DNA of 6,418 nt from Gemmatimonadales bacterium (GCA_025929805.1 JAICPP010000183.1:1-6418), one strand, 5' to 3'; positions 1-6,412 are shown, counted from the first letter of the stretch. Notes: generated by a model not told the origin, from the letters alone. Translations and numbers: made by a program.

Positions 1-557
1 GCTTCGAACTGGGGCTTCACCAGCGCGATCATCCGTCCACCCCGACGGAGCAGCGGCCAGATGGCGGGCAGGACGGCTTTGAGCGAGATGAACGAGAGGT
101 CCATCACGATCGCGTCGTACTCTGATCGTGGAAGGTCGTGCGGCTGCACAGTCCGGGCGTTCACCTTCTCGAGGTTCGTCACCCGCGGATCCGCACGCAG
201 CCTGGCGTGCAACTGCGCCCGGCCGACATCGATGCAAACCACGTCTGCAGCCCCCGCCTGCAGCACGCAATCGGTGAAGCCGCCGGTTGACGCGCCGAAG
301 TCCGCGCAGACCAGGCCATTGACTTTGATCTGGAAGGCGTCGAGCGCGTGGTCCAACTTCTCACCGCCCCGGCTGACGAAGCGGGCCGGCTCGATCACGG
401 TCAGCTCGGCCTCGGGCGAAAGCTGCTGACCAGCCTTTTCGATAACCCGGTCACCTAGGCGTACCTGTCCGGCCATGATCAACGCCCGTGCCCGGCTCCG
501 GTTCTCCGCCAATTGGCGCTCGACCAGGAGTTCATCGGCTCGGATTCGTTTTGGCAT
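1..557 (-). CDS. tlyA: TlyA family rRNA 2'-O-methyltransferase (S4 + FtsJ), 3' end beyond the window
   Basis: Partial gene: 185 codons from the ATG at 557 to the window edge. Residues about 4-60 look like an S4 RNA-binding domain (RADELLVERQLAENRSRAR, then GQVRLGDRV). The FtsJ-like Rossmann methyltransferase follows, with SRGGEKLDHAL at about 62-72, the SAM-binding loop DFGASTGGFTD at about 86-96, the acidic end of the next strand (CIDVG, D110), MDLSFISL at 152-159 and ALVKPQFE at 178-185. K67, D153 and K181 match three residues of the K-D-K-E catalytic tetrad described for TlyA; the fourth lies past the edge. Known family members 2'-O-methylate rRNA in the cytoplasm; some are annotated as haemolysins. 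The start lies 13 nt after the ruvC stop, with GGGAAG 6 nt upstream as a modest ribosome binding site, so it is probably the distal gene of the operon. The family call is firm; the exact rRNA target is inferred only. Confidence 0.93.
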   Translation of the reverse strand, partial: MPKRIRADELLVERQLAENRSRARALIMAGQVRLGDRVIEKAGQQLSPEAELTVIEPARFVSRGGEKLDHALDAFQIKVNGLVCADFGASTGGFTDCVLQAGAADVVCIDVGRAQLHARLRADPRVTNLEKVNARTVQPHDLPRSEYDAIVMDLSFISLKAVLPAIWPLLRRGGRMIALVKPQFE

Positions 558-570
558 CCTGGGCTTCCCA

Positions 571-1077
571 TTACCGGCCGTCAACAGCTTGGCGGAAACG
601 TGCTGTCTGAACATGGCAGAGCGCCACCGCGAGCGCATCAGCGGCGTCATCAGGCCGGGGGATATCCTCGAGGCCTAGCAAGATTCGCACCATCTCCTGC
701 ATCTGGCCCTTGTTGGCACGGCCGTAGCCCGACACCGCCTGCTTCACCTGGGCGGGCGTGTACTCGTTGACCGGCACGCCAGCCTGCGCGGCAGCCAGCA
801 TCACCACACCCCGCGCTTGACCGACCGCCAGCGCCGTCGTCACATTCCGCGCGAAGAAGAGCTGCTCAACGACCACCGTATCCGGGTGGTACGCCTGAAT
901 CAGCCGGCACACGCCCGAGTAAAGGAACTGGAGCCGATTCGGCATTGGCTCATCGGGCGTCGTTTCGAGGACACCGAAGTCGATCAGCCGAAGGGCGTCT
1001 TCTCCGGCGATAACCCCATACCCCAGCAAGGCCGTCCCCGGATCGACCCCAAGGGTAATGCTCGATTCACCGGTCAC
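571..1077 (-). CDS. ruvC: Holliday junction resolvase RuvC
   Basis: Crossover junction endodeoxyribonuclease, which cuts Holliday junctions with RuvAB during recombination and repair. With the GTG start at 1077 the protein has 168 residues, close to the usual 165-175. The RNase H-like fold is marked by ITLGVDPGT with catalytic D12, VVVEQLFFARN with E71, and DDAADALAVALCH near the C-terminus with D144 and D147. The conserved loop TALAVGQARGV and the segment YTPAQVKQAVSGYGRANKGQ are also present. The frame stays open upstream to a GTG at 1110, which would add 11 residues and overlap fabF by 20 bp, and there is another GTG at 1086. I prefer 1077 because the family normally starts only a few residues before the first Asp and GGGTGG lies 5 nt upstream. 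The usual neighbours ruvA and ruvB are not in the window. Only the choice of start is uncertain. Confidence 0.95.
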   Translation of the reverse strand: MTGESSITLGVDPGTALLGYGVIAGEDALRLIDFGVLETTPDEPMPNRLQFLYSGVCRLIQAYHPDTVVVEQLFFARNVTTALAVGQARGVVMLAAAQAGVPVNEYTPAQVKQAVSGYGRANKGQMQEMVRILLGLEDIPRPDDAADALAVALCHVQTARFRQAVDGR

Positions 1078-1090
1078 CTTCGCCACCCAA

Positions 1091-2395
1091 TCAACGGGCG
1101 TGCCCAACACGCCGCTCGTTATCCCCTACCCCAGGATCATATCGTGAGAAGAGAAGCGCCACATTATGTCCACCAAATCCAAGGGAGTTGCTGAGCGAAT
1201 GACGGAGCTCAGACTGGCGCGGTCCATCGGTCACATAGTCGAGGTCACAATCCGGATCCGGCGTGTGGAGATTCCAGGTTGGCGCGATCATCCCGCGTTG
1301 CATCGCGAGAATGGTGAAGACCGCCTCCATCGCGCCGCCCGCGCCAAGCGGGTGCCCGGTCAGCGCCTTCGTGGACGTGACCGGCGGAATGCGATGCTCG
1401 CCGAAGAGGGATTTGATCGCGACCGTTTCCAGCCGGTCATTCAGTGGCGTGGACGTTCCGTGCGCGTTGATGTAGTCGATGTCGGCGGGTGTCAAGCCCG
1501 CGCGCGCCATCGCCCCTGCCATCGCCCGCGCCGCGCCCTCGCCATCCGGCGAGGGCTGAACGATATGGCAGGCATCCCCGGTCGCGCCGTACCCACTCAC
1601 CTCGGCGAGAATCCGCGCACCACGCGTCCGCGCGTAGTCGAGCGATTCGAGGATCAAGACCGCGGCTCCCTCAGCCACCACGAACCCATCTCGGGTGGCA
1701 TCAAAGGGCCGGCTCGCCGTCGCTGCCTCGTCATTTCGGGTCGAGAGCGCTCCTAACGCATTGAATCCGGCGACCGATCCCGGAGTCACGGCCGCTTCGG
1801 AGCCACCGGCCAGCATCACATCGGCGTCCCCGCGCCGGATGATCTCCGCCGACTCCCCGATCGCATGGGCGCCACTGGCGCAGGCCGAGAGGGTTGCCAG
1901 GTTCGGGCCCTTGGCACCGGTCACGATTGAAACATACCCGGAGGCCATGTCGGCCAGGAACATTGGAATGAAAAACGGACTGACCCGGCCAGGCCCACGG
2001 GAATTCAGGGTGCTCAGTTCCCGCTCAGCCGTCTCAATCCCACCCAGCGCCGTCCCGATCAACACACCGGCACGCCGCTCGTTCCGCTGGTCAATTTTCA
2101 GCTCGGCCGAGACCAGCGCGTCTTGTGCCGCCGCAACCGCCAACTGGACAAAGCGGTCAGTCCGGCGGGCTTCCTTCGGACTGAGCCAGTCGCGGGGATC
2201 AAAGTTCTGGACTTCGCCGGCAATACGGGTCTCAAATCCCGAGGCATCGAAACGGGTGATCGGCACGGTTCCAGACCGTCCCGTCATCAGCGAATCCCAA
2301 ACCTCATCAAGGGAGTTGCCGATCGGGCAGAGGATGCCCAGCCCGGTGACGACTACCCGCCGGGATGAACCATGCCTCCAACTATCCTCGCGCAT
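1091..2395 (-). CDS. fabF: 3-oxoacyl-[acyl-carrier-protein] synthase II (KAS II)
   Basis: Condensing enzyme of type II fatty acid synthesis. It elongates acyl-ACP with malonyl-ACP and releases CO2, in the cytoplasm. The 434 residues are slightly more than the usual 410-415 because of about 10 extra N-terminal residues before VVVTGLGILCPIGN. The catalytic triad is clear: C172 in LSACASGAHAIG, H312 in NAHGTSTPLND and H348 in TGHPLGAGGA, with the conserved lysine K343 just before it. The C-terminal glycine loop NSLGFGGHN carries F407, equivalent to the gating Phe of FabF; Leu replaces the more usual Phe two residues earlier. The ATG start is well supported: GGAGGT lies 8 nt upstream, inside the end of the dehydrogenase gene. 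The reading frame overlaps that gene by 14 bp, so translation is probably coupled. No acpP, fabD or fabG is adjacent, so a polyketide-type KS role cannot be excluded, but it is less likely. Confidence 0.95.
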   Translation of the reverse strand: MREDSWRHGSSRRVVVTGLGILCPIGNSLDEVWDSLMTGRSGTVPITRFDASGFETRIAGEVQNFDPRDWLSPKEARRTDRFVQLAVAAAQDALVSAELKIDQRNERRAGVLIGTALGGIETAERELSTLNSRGPGRVSPFFIPMFLADMASGYVSIVTGAKGPNLATLSACASGAHAIGESAEIIRRGDADVMLAGGSEAAVTPGSVAGFNALGALSTRNDEAATASRPFDATRDGFVVAEGAAVLILESLDYARTRGARILAEVSGYGATGDACHIVQPSPDGEGAARAMAGAMARAGLTPADIDYINAHGTSTPLNDRLETVAIKSLFGEHRIPPVTSTKALTGHPLGAGGAMEAVFTILAMQRGMIAPTWNLHTPDPDCDLDYVTDGPRQSELRHSLSNSLGFGGHNVALLFSRYDPGVGDNERRVGHAR

Positions 2396-3362
2396 GCTCC
2401 AGCACCTCCGGATTCACGCATCGCGGTGGCGTCTCTCCGTGAAGCACGGCGAGCGCGTTACGCGCTGCGAGTTCCGCCATACGCGCGCGGGTCGCCTCGG
2501 TCGCGCTGGCGACGTGGGGTGTCACGATGACCTGCGGCAGGCGTAGTAATCGGTGCGTGGCCGGGAGCGGCTCGGGATCGGTCACGTCCAGCCCTGCACC
2601 CCAGATGACGCCGGAGTCAAGGGCATCGGCCAGGACTTCGGTATCAACCACCGGACCCCGAGCAGTATTAATGAGGATGGCCGAGCGCTTCATCGACTCG
2701 AACTCCCTCCGGCCGATCATTCCCCGCGTCTCCGCCGTCAGCGGCACATGCAATGAAACGAAATCGCTTTCACGCAGGAGTGTGTCCAGGTCCACACGCT
2801 TGGCCAACGGCTCTGGCCCCTCTCCAGCCTGTTCCCCCCGGTCAGTGTAGAGAATACGCATGTCGAACCCCTGCGACCGGCGGGCGACCGCGCGGCCAAT
2901 GCGGCCCATCCCGACGATCCCGAGCGTGGCGCCGAACACATCGTGGCCTAAGAACCCCAATGGCTCCCAGGTCTGCCAACGGCCGGCCGGTACGGAATTG
3001 GCCGACTCCTTCACCTGCCGTGCGACAGCCAACAACAAGGCGAAAGCGAAATCCGCCGTTGTTTCCGTGAGGACGTCTGGCGTGATACAGACAGCGACGC
3101 CCCGCGCGGTACAGGCTGGGACATCGATATTATCGAAGCCAACCGCGAAATTACTGACCACCCGCACCGTGGGCAGCCGATCGAGTAGCGCGCCATCAAC
3201 CCGATCGGTCAGAAGCGTCAAAAGGCCATCAGCGCCCTCAGCAAGAGCGAGGAGTTCCTCCCGGCTCGGAGGCAAAACTCCCTCCCAGAGCGAGACATCG
3301 ACCACCTCATCGAGAAGGCCAAGCCCAGCCTCCGGAATCCGCCTGGTAACCGCGATCCGCAT
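2382..3362 (-). CDS. D-2-hydroxyacid dehydrogenase, glyoxylate/hydroxypyruvate reductase type
   Basis: NAD(P)-dependent oxidoreductase interconverting a 2-oxoacid and a D-2-hydroxyacid; the likely substrates are glyoxylate or hydroxypyruvate. The 326 residues match the family's 310-335. The N-terminal substrate domain contains LLTLLTDRVDGALLDRLP and NFAVGFDNIDV. The nucleotide-binding domain has GIVGMGRIGRAVA (GxGxxG at 151-156) followed by LYTDR. D174 at the end of the second strand suggests NAD(H) preference, which is an inference. The catalytic residues are R235 (NTARGPVVD), E264 (DVTDPEP) and H283 (TPHVASAT). The overall pattern resembles glyoxylate reductase more than SerA, and there is no C-terminal ACT domain. 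The ATG start has an AAAGGGGG ribosome binding site 5 nt upstream. This is the first gene of the minus-strand operon, 24 nt from a good -10 box. The exact substrate (glyoxylate, hydroxypyruvate, phosphonate or other) cannot be told from sequence alone, so no symbol is given. Confidence 0.92.
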   Translation of the reverse strand: MRIAVTRRIPEAGLGLLDEVVDVSLWEGVLPPSREELLALAEGADGLLTLLTDRVDGALLDRLPTVRVVSNFAVGFDNIDVPACTARGVAVCITPDVLTETTADFAFALLLAVARQVKESANSVPAGRWQTWEPLGFLGHDVFGATLGIVGMGRIGRAVARRSQGFDMRILYTDRGEQAGEGPEPLAKRVDLDTLLRESDFVSLHVPLTAETRGMIGRREFESMKRSAILINTARGPVVDTEVLADALDSGVIWGAGLDVTDPEPLPATHRLLRLPQVIVTPHVASATEATRARMAELAARNALAVLHGETPPRCVNPEVLEHARG

Positions 3363-3385
3363 GAGCGCCCCCTTTCCTGCGCTCG

Positions 3386-3414
3386 ATTCTAATCGGCGGG
3401 GTATCGACGCGCAA
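3386..3414 (-). promoter_or_regulatory. Predicted sigma-70-type promoter of the dehydrogenase-fabF-ruvC-tlyA operon
   Basis: Read on the minus strand, TTGCGC (3409-3414) is followed after exactly 17 bp by TAGAAT (3386-3391), one mismatch from the TATAAT consensus. The start of transcription would fall near 3379, giving a leader of under 20 nt that holds the ribosome binding site of the dehydrogenase at 3362. The -35 box matches only its first three bases, so the call rests mainly on the -10, the spacing and the position. Confidence 0.5.
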
Positions 3415-3494
3415 ACCCGCCCAAAATCGGAGATGGGCCGTCGAGGAGCGCGAACGGTCGCGCCACCCCGACGGAATCAACTGAACGTGAGGCA

Positions 3495-3498
3495 CCGA
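3495..3498. repeat. Possible short target duplication flanking the ISAs1 element (CCGA)
   Basis: CCGA directly precedes the left inverted repeat here, and CCGA directly follows the right one at 4710-4713. A 4-bp direct repeat at both ends may be the remains of a target site duplication. ISAs1-family elements are usually reported with 8-10 bp duplications, and the match does not extend further, so chance is possible. Confidence 0.3.
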
Positions 3499-3519
3499 CA
3501 GGGCAATCGCATCTTAGCG
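3499..3519 (+). repeat. ISAs1 left terminal inverted repeat
   Basis: The repeat begins CAGGGCAATCGC and continues for 21 bp identical to the reverse complement of 4689-4709. After one mismatch, TGG at 3521-3523 matches as well. The base just outside differs between the two ends, which fixes the boundary. The transposase stop codon (TAA on the minus strand, 3514-3516) is embedded in it. Confidence 0.93.
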
Positions 3520-4634
3520 CTGGAGGACTTTGAGCAGGTAGGCATCGTCCCATCCGGCTTTGAGGCGCTTGGCTTTGATCCCCACCTTGGCCGTCCGCTC
3601 CTGTTTGAGCAGGTGCACGGCCAAGCGGCGCACCAACGCCAGGTTCTCGACCGCATGACCGACCCGGACCCGGCTCTCATCCTCCCGGAAGGCCACATCC
3701 AGCAGCCAATGGAGACTATTCTCGATGCCCCAGTGGCGGCGAACTCCGCCGCGTTGCCCGGCAGACTGCTCAGGTAGTAGCGCCGCTCCACGGTCACACT
3801 CTCGCCACTCCGGCACTCCCGCTCGACCAACCCGACACTCGCCAGGCCCGCCCAGGACCCCTCCTCATCAAGCTAGCGAAGGTAGGCAGGGTCGTGGACC
3901 AGCCAGGCTCAGCGCCGCTCCAGGCGGCCATGCCCTTGGTCGAGCGTCTCATAGGTGTCGTGGGCGATCTCGGCGAACTCCGTCGCTCGTGCCTGCGCGA
4001 AGAGCTCTACCACGTCCTGGTGAAGCCGCTCCTGATTCCCCTTGAGCGCCAGCACCTAGTCGGCGCCCTGGGCAAGGAGCTGCTGGGCGATGGCCGTCTG
4101 GCAGCCGGCGGCATCGATGGTAACCACCGCTCGCTTGAGGTCCAGCAGCTTGAGCAGGGTCGGCAAGGTGGCGATCTCGTTGCTCCCCTCTGGGACGGCC
4201 AGGTGCCAGAGGAGAAGGTGGTTGGCGCTGACCCAGGCACTGACGAGCTGTAGCGCCTCCTGGCCGTGGAGCCGGTCATGGGAGCGGCGCAGGGTCTTGC
4301 CATCCACGGCGATCACCGGTCGTTCGGCCTAAGGGAGGACCGCCTGGACCCAGGCGAGCAACCCAGCCTGGAACTCCACAGGGTCGAGGGCGGCAAAGAC
4401 GCGGCCGAAGGTGTCGTGGGAGGGGATGCCGTTGGGTAACGGCAAGAAGGTCACAAACCATTGGCGTTTCGCCAGGCCGAACTCCTCGATCTCGACAAAG
4501 GAGTCGGCACCACAGAGGAGGGCACAGAGGGCGATAGTGACGATGTCGAGCAGTTGGTGGCGTTTGGTGCGTTCGATGCGAGGATCGCGCAGAATACTGA
4601 AATGGGAGTGGAAGCTGGTGGGAGGCGGCTCCAT
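3514..4634 (-). pseudogene. Degenerate ISAs1-family (H-repeat type) transposase
   Basis: Reading from the ATG at 4634 (GAGGAG ribosome binding site 6 nt upstream), the N-terminal DDE_Tnp_1-associated domain is intact (FSILRDPRIERTKRH, CGADSFVEIEEFG, NGIPSHDTFGRVFA). The DDE catalytic domain follows: VIAVDGKTLRRS (first Asp at about 4302-4304), AVVTIDAAGCQT (second Asp at about 4113-4115), then HWGIENSLHWLLDVAFRED (Glu at about 3721-3723), ending LKAGWDDAYLLKVLQR. The frame is broken by in-frame TAG at 4329-4331, TAG at 4056-4058 (where relatives have Tyr in DYVLALKGN), TGA at 3909-3911 and TAG at 3873-3875. A frameshift, probably a small deletion, lies at about 3735-3755, just before HWGIEN. 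The reconstructed length of about 373 codons matches the family, so there is little loss of sequence. All three catalytic residues remain. This is a decayed gene and not two small genes. Confidence 0.93.
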
Positions 4635-4688
4635 GGGCGACTCCTCACTGACTATGCCAGGCTGAATCCGATCTCCCTACCCTACCAC

Positions 4689-4709
4689 CGCTAAGATGCG
4701 ATTGCCCTG
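4689..4709 (-). repeat. ISAs1 right terminal inverted repeat
   Basis: Reverse complement of the left repeat over 21 of 21 bases. It is followed directly by CCGA and then, 6 bp further on, by the -35 box of the tRNA promoter. Confidence 0.93.
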
Positions 4710-4715
4710 CCGAAA

Positions 4716-4744
4716 TAGACGCGAGCCAGGCGAAATGCTATACT
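4716..4744 (+). promoter_or_regulatory. Predicted sigma-70-type promoter of tRNA-Gly
   Basis: TAGACG (4716-4721, four of six matches to TTGACA) is followed after a 17-bp spacer by TATACT (4739-4744, five of six matches to TATAAT). Transcription would start near 4751, a few bases before the mature tRNA 5' end at 4757. The ISAs1 element ends at 4709, so the core promoter is preserved, but any upstream activating sequence has been displaced by 1.2 kb. Confidence 0.65.
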
Positions 4745-4756
4745 TTTAATCAGATT

Positions 4757-4831
<75 letters not shown>

Positions 4832-4836
4832 CTTTC

Positions 4837-4866
4837 CCCGATTTCCGCATGAAATCGGGATTTTTT
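4837..4866 (+). terminator. Intrinsic terminator of tRNA-Gly
   Basis: A 9-bp perfect stem CCCGATTTC (4837-4845) and GAAATCGGG (4851-4859) with a 5-nt loop is followed by A and a run of six T. It starts 7 nt after the tRNA 3' end. Confidence 0.9.
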
Positions 4867-4914
4867 CTTGCCCCGTTTGGTTCCCCTGACGTGCACGACT
4901 ACCTGCTTCGTTGC

Positions 4915-4929
4915 TTGCCTGCCAGGCAA
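4915..4929. repeat. Short palindrome upstream of the basic ORF
   Basis: TTGCCTG and CAGGCAA form 7-bp perfect arms around a single C. It lies 27 bp before the ATG at 4957, in the otherwise featureless stretch between the tRNA terminator and the short ORF. It could be an operator or chance; I see no convincing -35/-10 pair around it. Confidence 0.25.
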
Positions 4930-4956
4930 TAGACCGTGTTGTGGAAGGTGGTCATC

Positions 4957-5070
4957 ATGGGCAAGAACAAGAGTACGCGCATCCGGAGGAAGTACGTGGA
5001 CAAGAGCAAAGCGGAGGTCAAGTCCCAAAACGTCTGGAAAACGTGGTCTGGCTCATGCTGCCGTGCTTGA
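4957..5070 (+). CDS. Unrecognised short Lys/Arg-rich ORF, 3' part replaced by the IS256 end
   Basis: I do not recognise this gene. An ATG with a good ribosome binding site (GGAAGGTGG at 4943-4951, 5 nt spacing) opens 37 codons to a TGA at 5068. The first 22-23 residues (MGKNKSTRIRRKYVDKSKAE and on to about K22) are strongly basic, with 10 Lys/Arg in the first 20. From about codon 22 the reading enters the left inverted repeat of the IS256-family element and then its transposase 3' end on the other strand, so the last 15 or so residues are IS-encoded filler. The original protein was probably longer and was cut by the insertion. A basic start of this kind is compatible with a small RNA- or ribosome-binding protein, but that is only composition. 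It may also be a chance ORF. No promoter is evident, and the tRNA terminator upstream isolates it from the tRNA gene. Confidence 0.4.
   Translation: MGKNKSTRIRRKYVDKSKAEVKSQNVWKTWSGSCCRA
5022..5051 (+). repeat. IS256-family left terminal inverted repeat (imperfect)
   Basis: GTCCCAAAACGTCTGG is followed by AAA and then ACGTGGTCTGG. It matches the right end except for five substitutions in the outer part and a 5-nt gap between the outer and inner blocks. The transposase stop codon lies 2 bp inside it, at 5053-5055. Confidence 0.65.
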
Positions 5071-6315
5071 CGGTCGGGTCTCCCGCTCGACCCCTCGCTG
5101 TTCTCGGTAACGCGCGATCTGTTTCCGCTCATGCTCGGTGAAGCGGACCCGTTGCCAGCGTTCACTCGCCCGCCATAACACCCCGAAGACCAGCTTCAGA
5201 CATTCCTTCTCGCCCCGAAAGCGGGGAATCACCTTGGCCCGCCGCCGCTCCTCTTCGAAGCTCCGCTCGATCAAGTTGGTCGTCCGCACGCTCTTCCGTT
5301 GGACCGGAGGCAGCTTCAAGTGGGCCAAGCTCGCCTCCAAATCCTCGGTCAGGCTCCGCATCGCCCCTGGATAGCTGGCTCGGAACTGCTCGACTACCGC
5401 TGTGGCGAGCTGCTGGCCCCGCGCATAGTCCGGGGCATCTCGGATCGCCGCCAGATAGGGCTTGAGGACCGGTCGTACGTCGTCCGGCACCTTGTCCAGC
5501 ACGTTGGCCATCTTGTGCACCCAACAGCGAATCCGCTCGGCTTCCGGCCAGATCGCCTCCACCGCCTTGATCAAGCCCGGTGCTCCATCGGTGGTCACCG
5601 TCAGCGGAGTCGGCAGTCCCCGCCGGACCAAGTCCCGGAAGTGCTCCAGCCAGGCCTCGTAGCGTTCCTGGTTGCCCACCCCCAACTGCACCAGCACCTT
5701 GCGCCCATCGGCCAGGATGGCCCAGGTGACCAGGATGCCTTCTTTCACCCCCGCCTGTTGGCGCAGCGATTCATAGACCGCATCGGCGAAGAGGTAGACC
5801 ACGTCAAACCCGGTGAGATCCCGTTGAGCGAAGGCCTCGTACTCCTCCCAGCGCGTCTCGGTCAGCCGGCTGACACTGGAGCGGCTCAGCAGCGAACCCT
5901 CGCCGTCAACCAGCCGAGCCAGGGCATCCTCGATGTCCCGGGGTGAGAGGCCCCGGACATACATCTCCACCGCCAACTGTTCCACCACTTCCGTCCGGGT
6001 CTTGAGGGCCGGCCAAAGGGTCGAACGGAACGGCTCCGCGGCCTGGCGCACCTGGGGAACGTCAACCGGGACCCGTCCTTCCGCCGTATCCAGCCGTCGC
6101 CGCTTGTAGCCGTTGCGGTAGCCGTCGGCTCCGGCCTCCCGTCGTTCATAGGGAGCCCGGCCCAAGGTCTCGGTCACTTCGGCCTCCAACAGTTCCTGGA
6201 TCAGCTTGCGAGCCCCGAGCCGGACCAATTCGCTAGTCAGATCCTCGACGTCGGTCTCCCGGCACCGGTGCTCGGCCAACTGGGCAAGCTGTTGACTTGG
6301 CGGTATCCTCCGCAT
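5053..6315 (-). CDS. IS256-family (Mutator-like) transposase
   Basis: DDE transposase of 420 residues, within the family's 390-430 range and with no internal stop, so probably functional. The N-terminal part includes ELLEAEVTETLGRAPYERR and DGYRNGYKRR, the conserved sequence before the catalytic core. Catalytic residues are D178 (LFADAVYESLR), D243 (TTDGAPGLIKA) and E350 (TTNLIERSFEEERRR). The C-x2-H motif C264-H267 (RCWVHKMANVL) lies between the second Asp and the Glu, as is typical of the family. The ATG at 6315 is preferred: AAGGAG lies 9 nt upstream. The frame stays open to a TTG at 6360, which has no comparable ribosome binding site. The protein acts on the inverted repeats at about 5022 and 6412. 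It is convergent with the short ORF at 4957 and overlaps its tail. Confidence 0.94.
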   Translation of the reverse strand: MRRIPPSQQLAQLAEHRCRETDVEDLTSELVRLGARKLIQELLEAEVTETLGRAPYERREAGADGYRNGYKRRRLDTAEGRVPVDVPQVRQAAEPFRSTLWPALKTRTEVVEQLAVEMYVRGLSPRDIEDALARLVDGEGSLLSRSSVSRLTETRWEEYEAFAQRDLTGFDVVYLFADAVYESLRQQAGVKEGILVTWAILADGRKVLVQLGVGNQERYEAWLEHFRDLVRRGLPTPLTVTTDGAPGLIKAVEAIWPEAERIRCWVHKMANVLDKVPDDVRPVLKPYLAAIRDAPDYARGQQLATAVVEQFRASYPGAMRSLTEDLEASLAHLKLPPVQRKSVRTTNLIERSFEEERRRAKVIPRFRGEKECLKLVFGVLWRASERWQRVRFTEHERKQIARYREQRGVERETRPSSTAA

Positions 6316-6377
6316 TGGTCTGGACTCCTTTCTCCCCGCTCGGGGATCGTGGCTTCTCAATCCACCACGATGGTAGT

Positions 6378-6412
6378 CCAGACCACGTCCTCAATTACAG
6401 ACACTTTAGGAC
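6378..6412 (-). repeat. IS256-family right terminal inverted repeat (imperfect)
   Basis: On the minus strand it reads GTCCTAAAGTGTCTGT, then AATTGAGG, then ACGTGGTCTGG, pairing with the left end at 5022-5051. It is about 60 bp upstream of the transposase ATG and would hold or adjoin its promoter. The 6 bp beyond it (6413-6418) are either flank or the outermost bases of the element. Confidence 0.65.

Larger units (their letters stand above)
3499..4709 (-). mobile_element. ISAs1-family insertion sequence, 1211 bp, complete ends, inactive transposase
   Basis: Both ends are defined by a 21-bp perfect inverted repeat (3499-3519 and 4689-4709). Inside is a single minus-strand transposase of the ISAs1/H-repeat type that fills almost the whole element. 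Its stop codon lies within the left repeat, and its ATG is 54 bp inside the right repeat. The length fits the family (about 1.2-1.4 kb). The coding region is broken by four stops and a frameshift, so the copy cannot supply its own transposase, but its intact ends could still be recognised in trans. It lies in the intergenic space between the minus-strand operon and the tRNA-Gly gene. Confidence 0.92.
5022..6412 (-). mobile_element. IS256-family insertion sequence, about 1.39 kb
   Basis: A single minus-strand transposase of the IS256/Mutator-like type is bounded by imperfect inverted repeats. The left end (5022-5051) and the reverse complement of the right end (6378-6412) share 14 of 19 outer positions starting GTCC and an identical inner block ACGTGGTCTGG, separated by 4 and 9 nt respectively. 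The true ends may lie a few bases further out: GGT also matches at 5016-5018 and at the window edge. No target duplication can be tested because only 6 bp remain to the right. The length fits the family. The element cuts the short basic ORF on its left. Confidence 0.8.

Noticed and set aside
1695..2546. Plus-strand ORF of 283 residues antisense to fabF
   Set aside because: It is a shadow of the high-GC fabF frame, with low-complexity Ser/Arg/Pro/Ala composition, no recognisable motif and no good start. fabF on the other strand has all its catalytic residues.
2860..3777. Plus-strand ORF of 305 residues crossing from the dehydrogenase into the ISAs1 element
   Set aside because: It spans an IS boundary and is antisense to two recognised genes, so it is an artefact of GC-rich coding.
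3514..3816. The 100-residue C-terminal piece as a separate small gene
   Set aside because: It matches the C-terminal part of the ISAs1 transposase (HWGIENSLHW to LLKVLQR) in a shifted frame, so it belongs to the pseudogene.
3514..4634. Three of the four stops in the ISAs1 transposase are TAG, suggesting recoding of TAG (for example as Tyr, Trp or Gln)
   Set aside because: A TGA and a frameshift also interrupt the gene. The positions point to different original residues (Tyr at one, probably Trp or Gln at others). Intact genes nearby use TAG as an ordinary stop (the dehydrogenase ends in TAG). Decay explains it better.
4915..4929. CRISPR-like or larger repeat structure between the tRNA and the IS256 element
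   Set aside because: There is only one small palindrome and no regularly spaced direct repeats anywhere in the window.
5299..5946. Plus-strand ORF of 215 residues antisense to the IS256 transposase
   Set aside because: It lies wholly inside the transposase gene and its sequence reflects the reverse complement of conserved transposase codons. No motif or ribosome binding site was seen.
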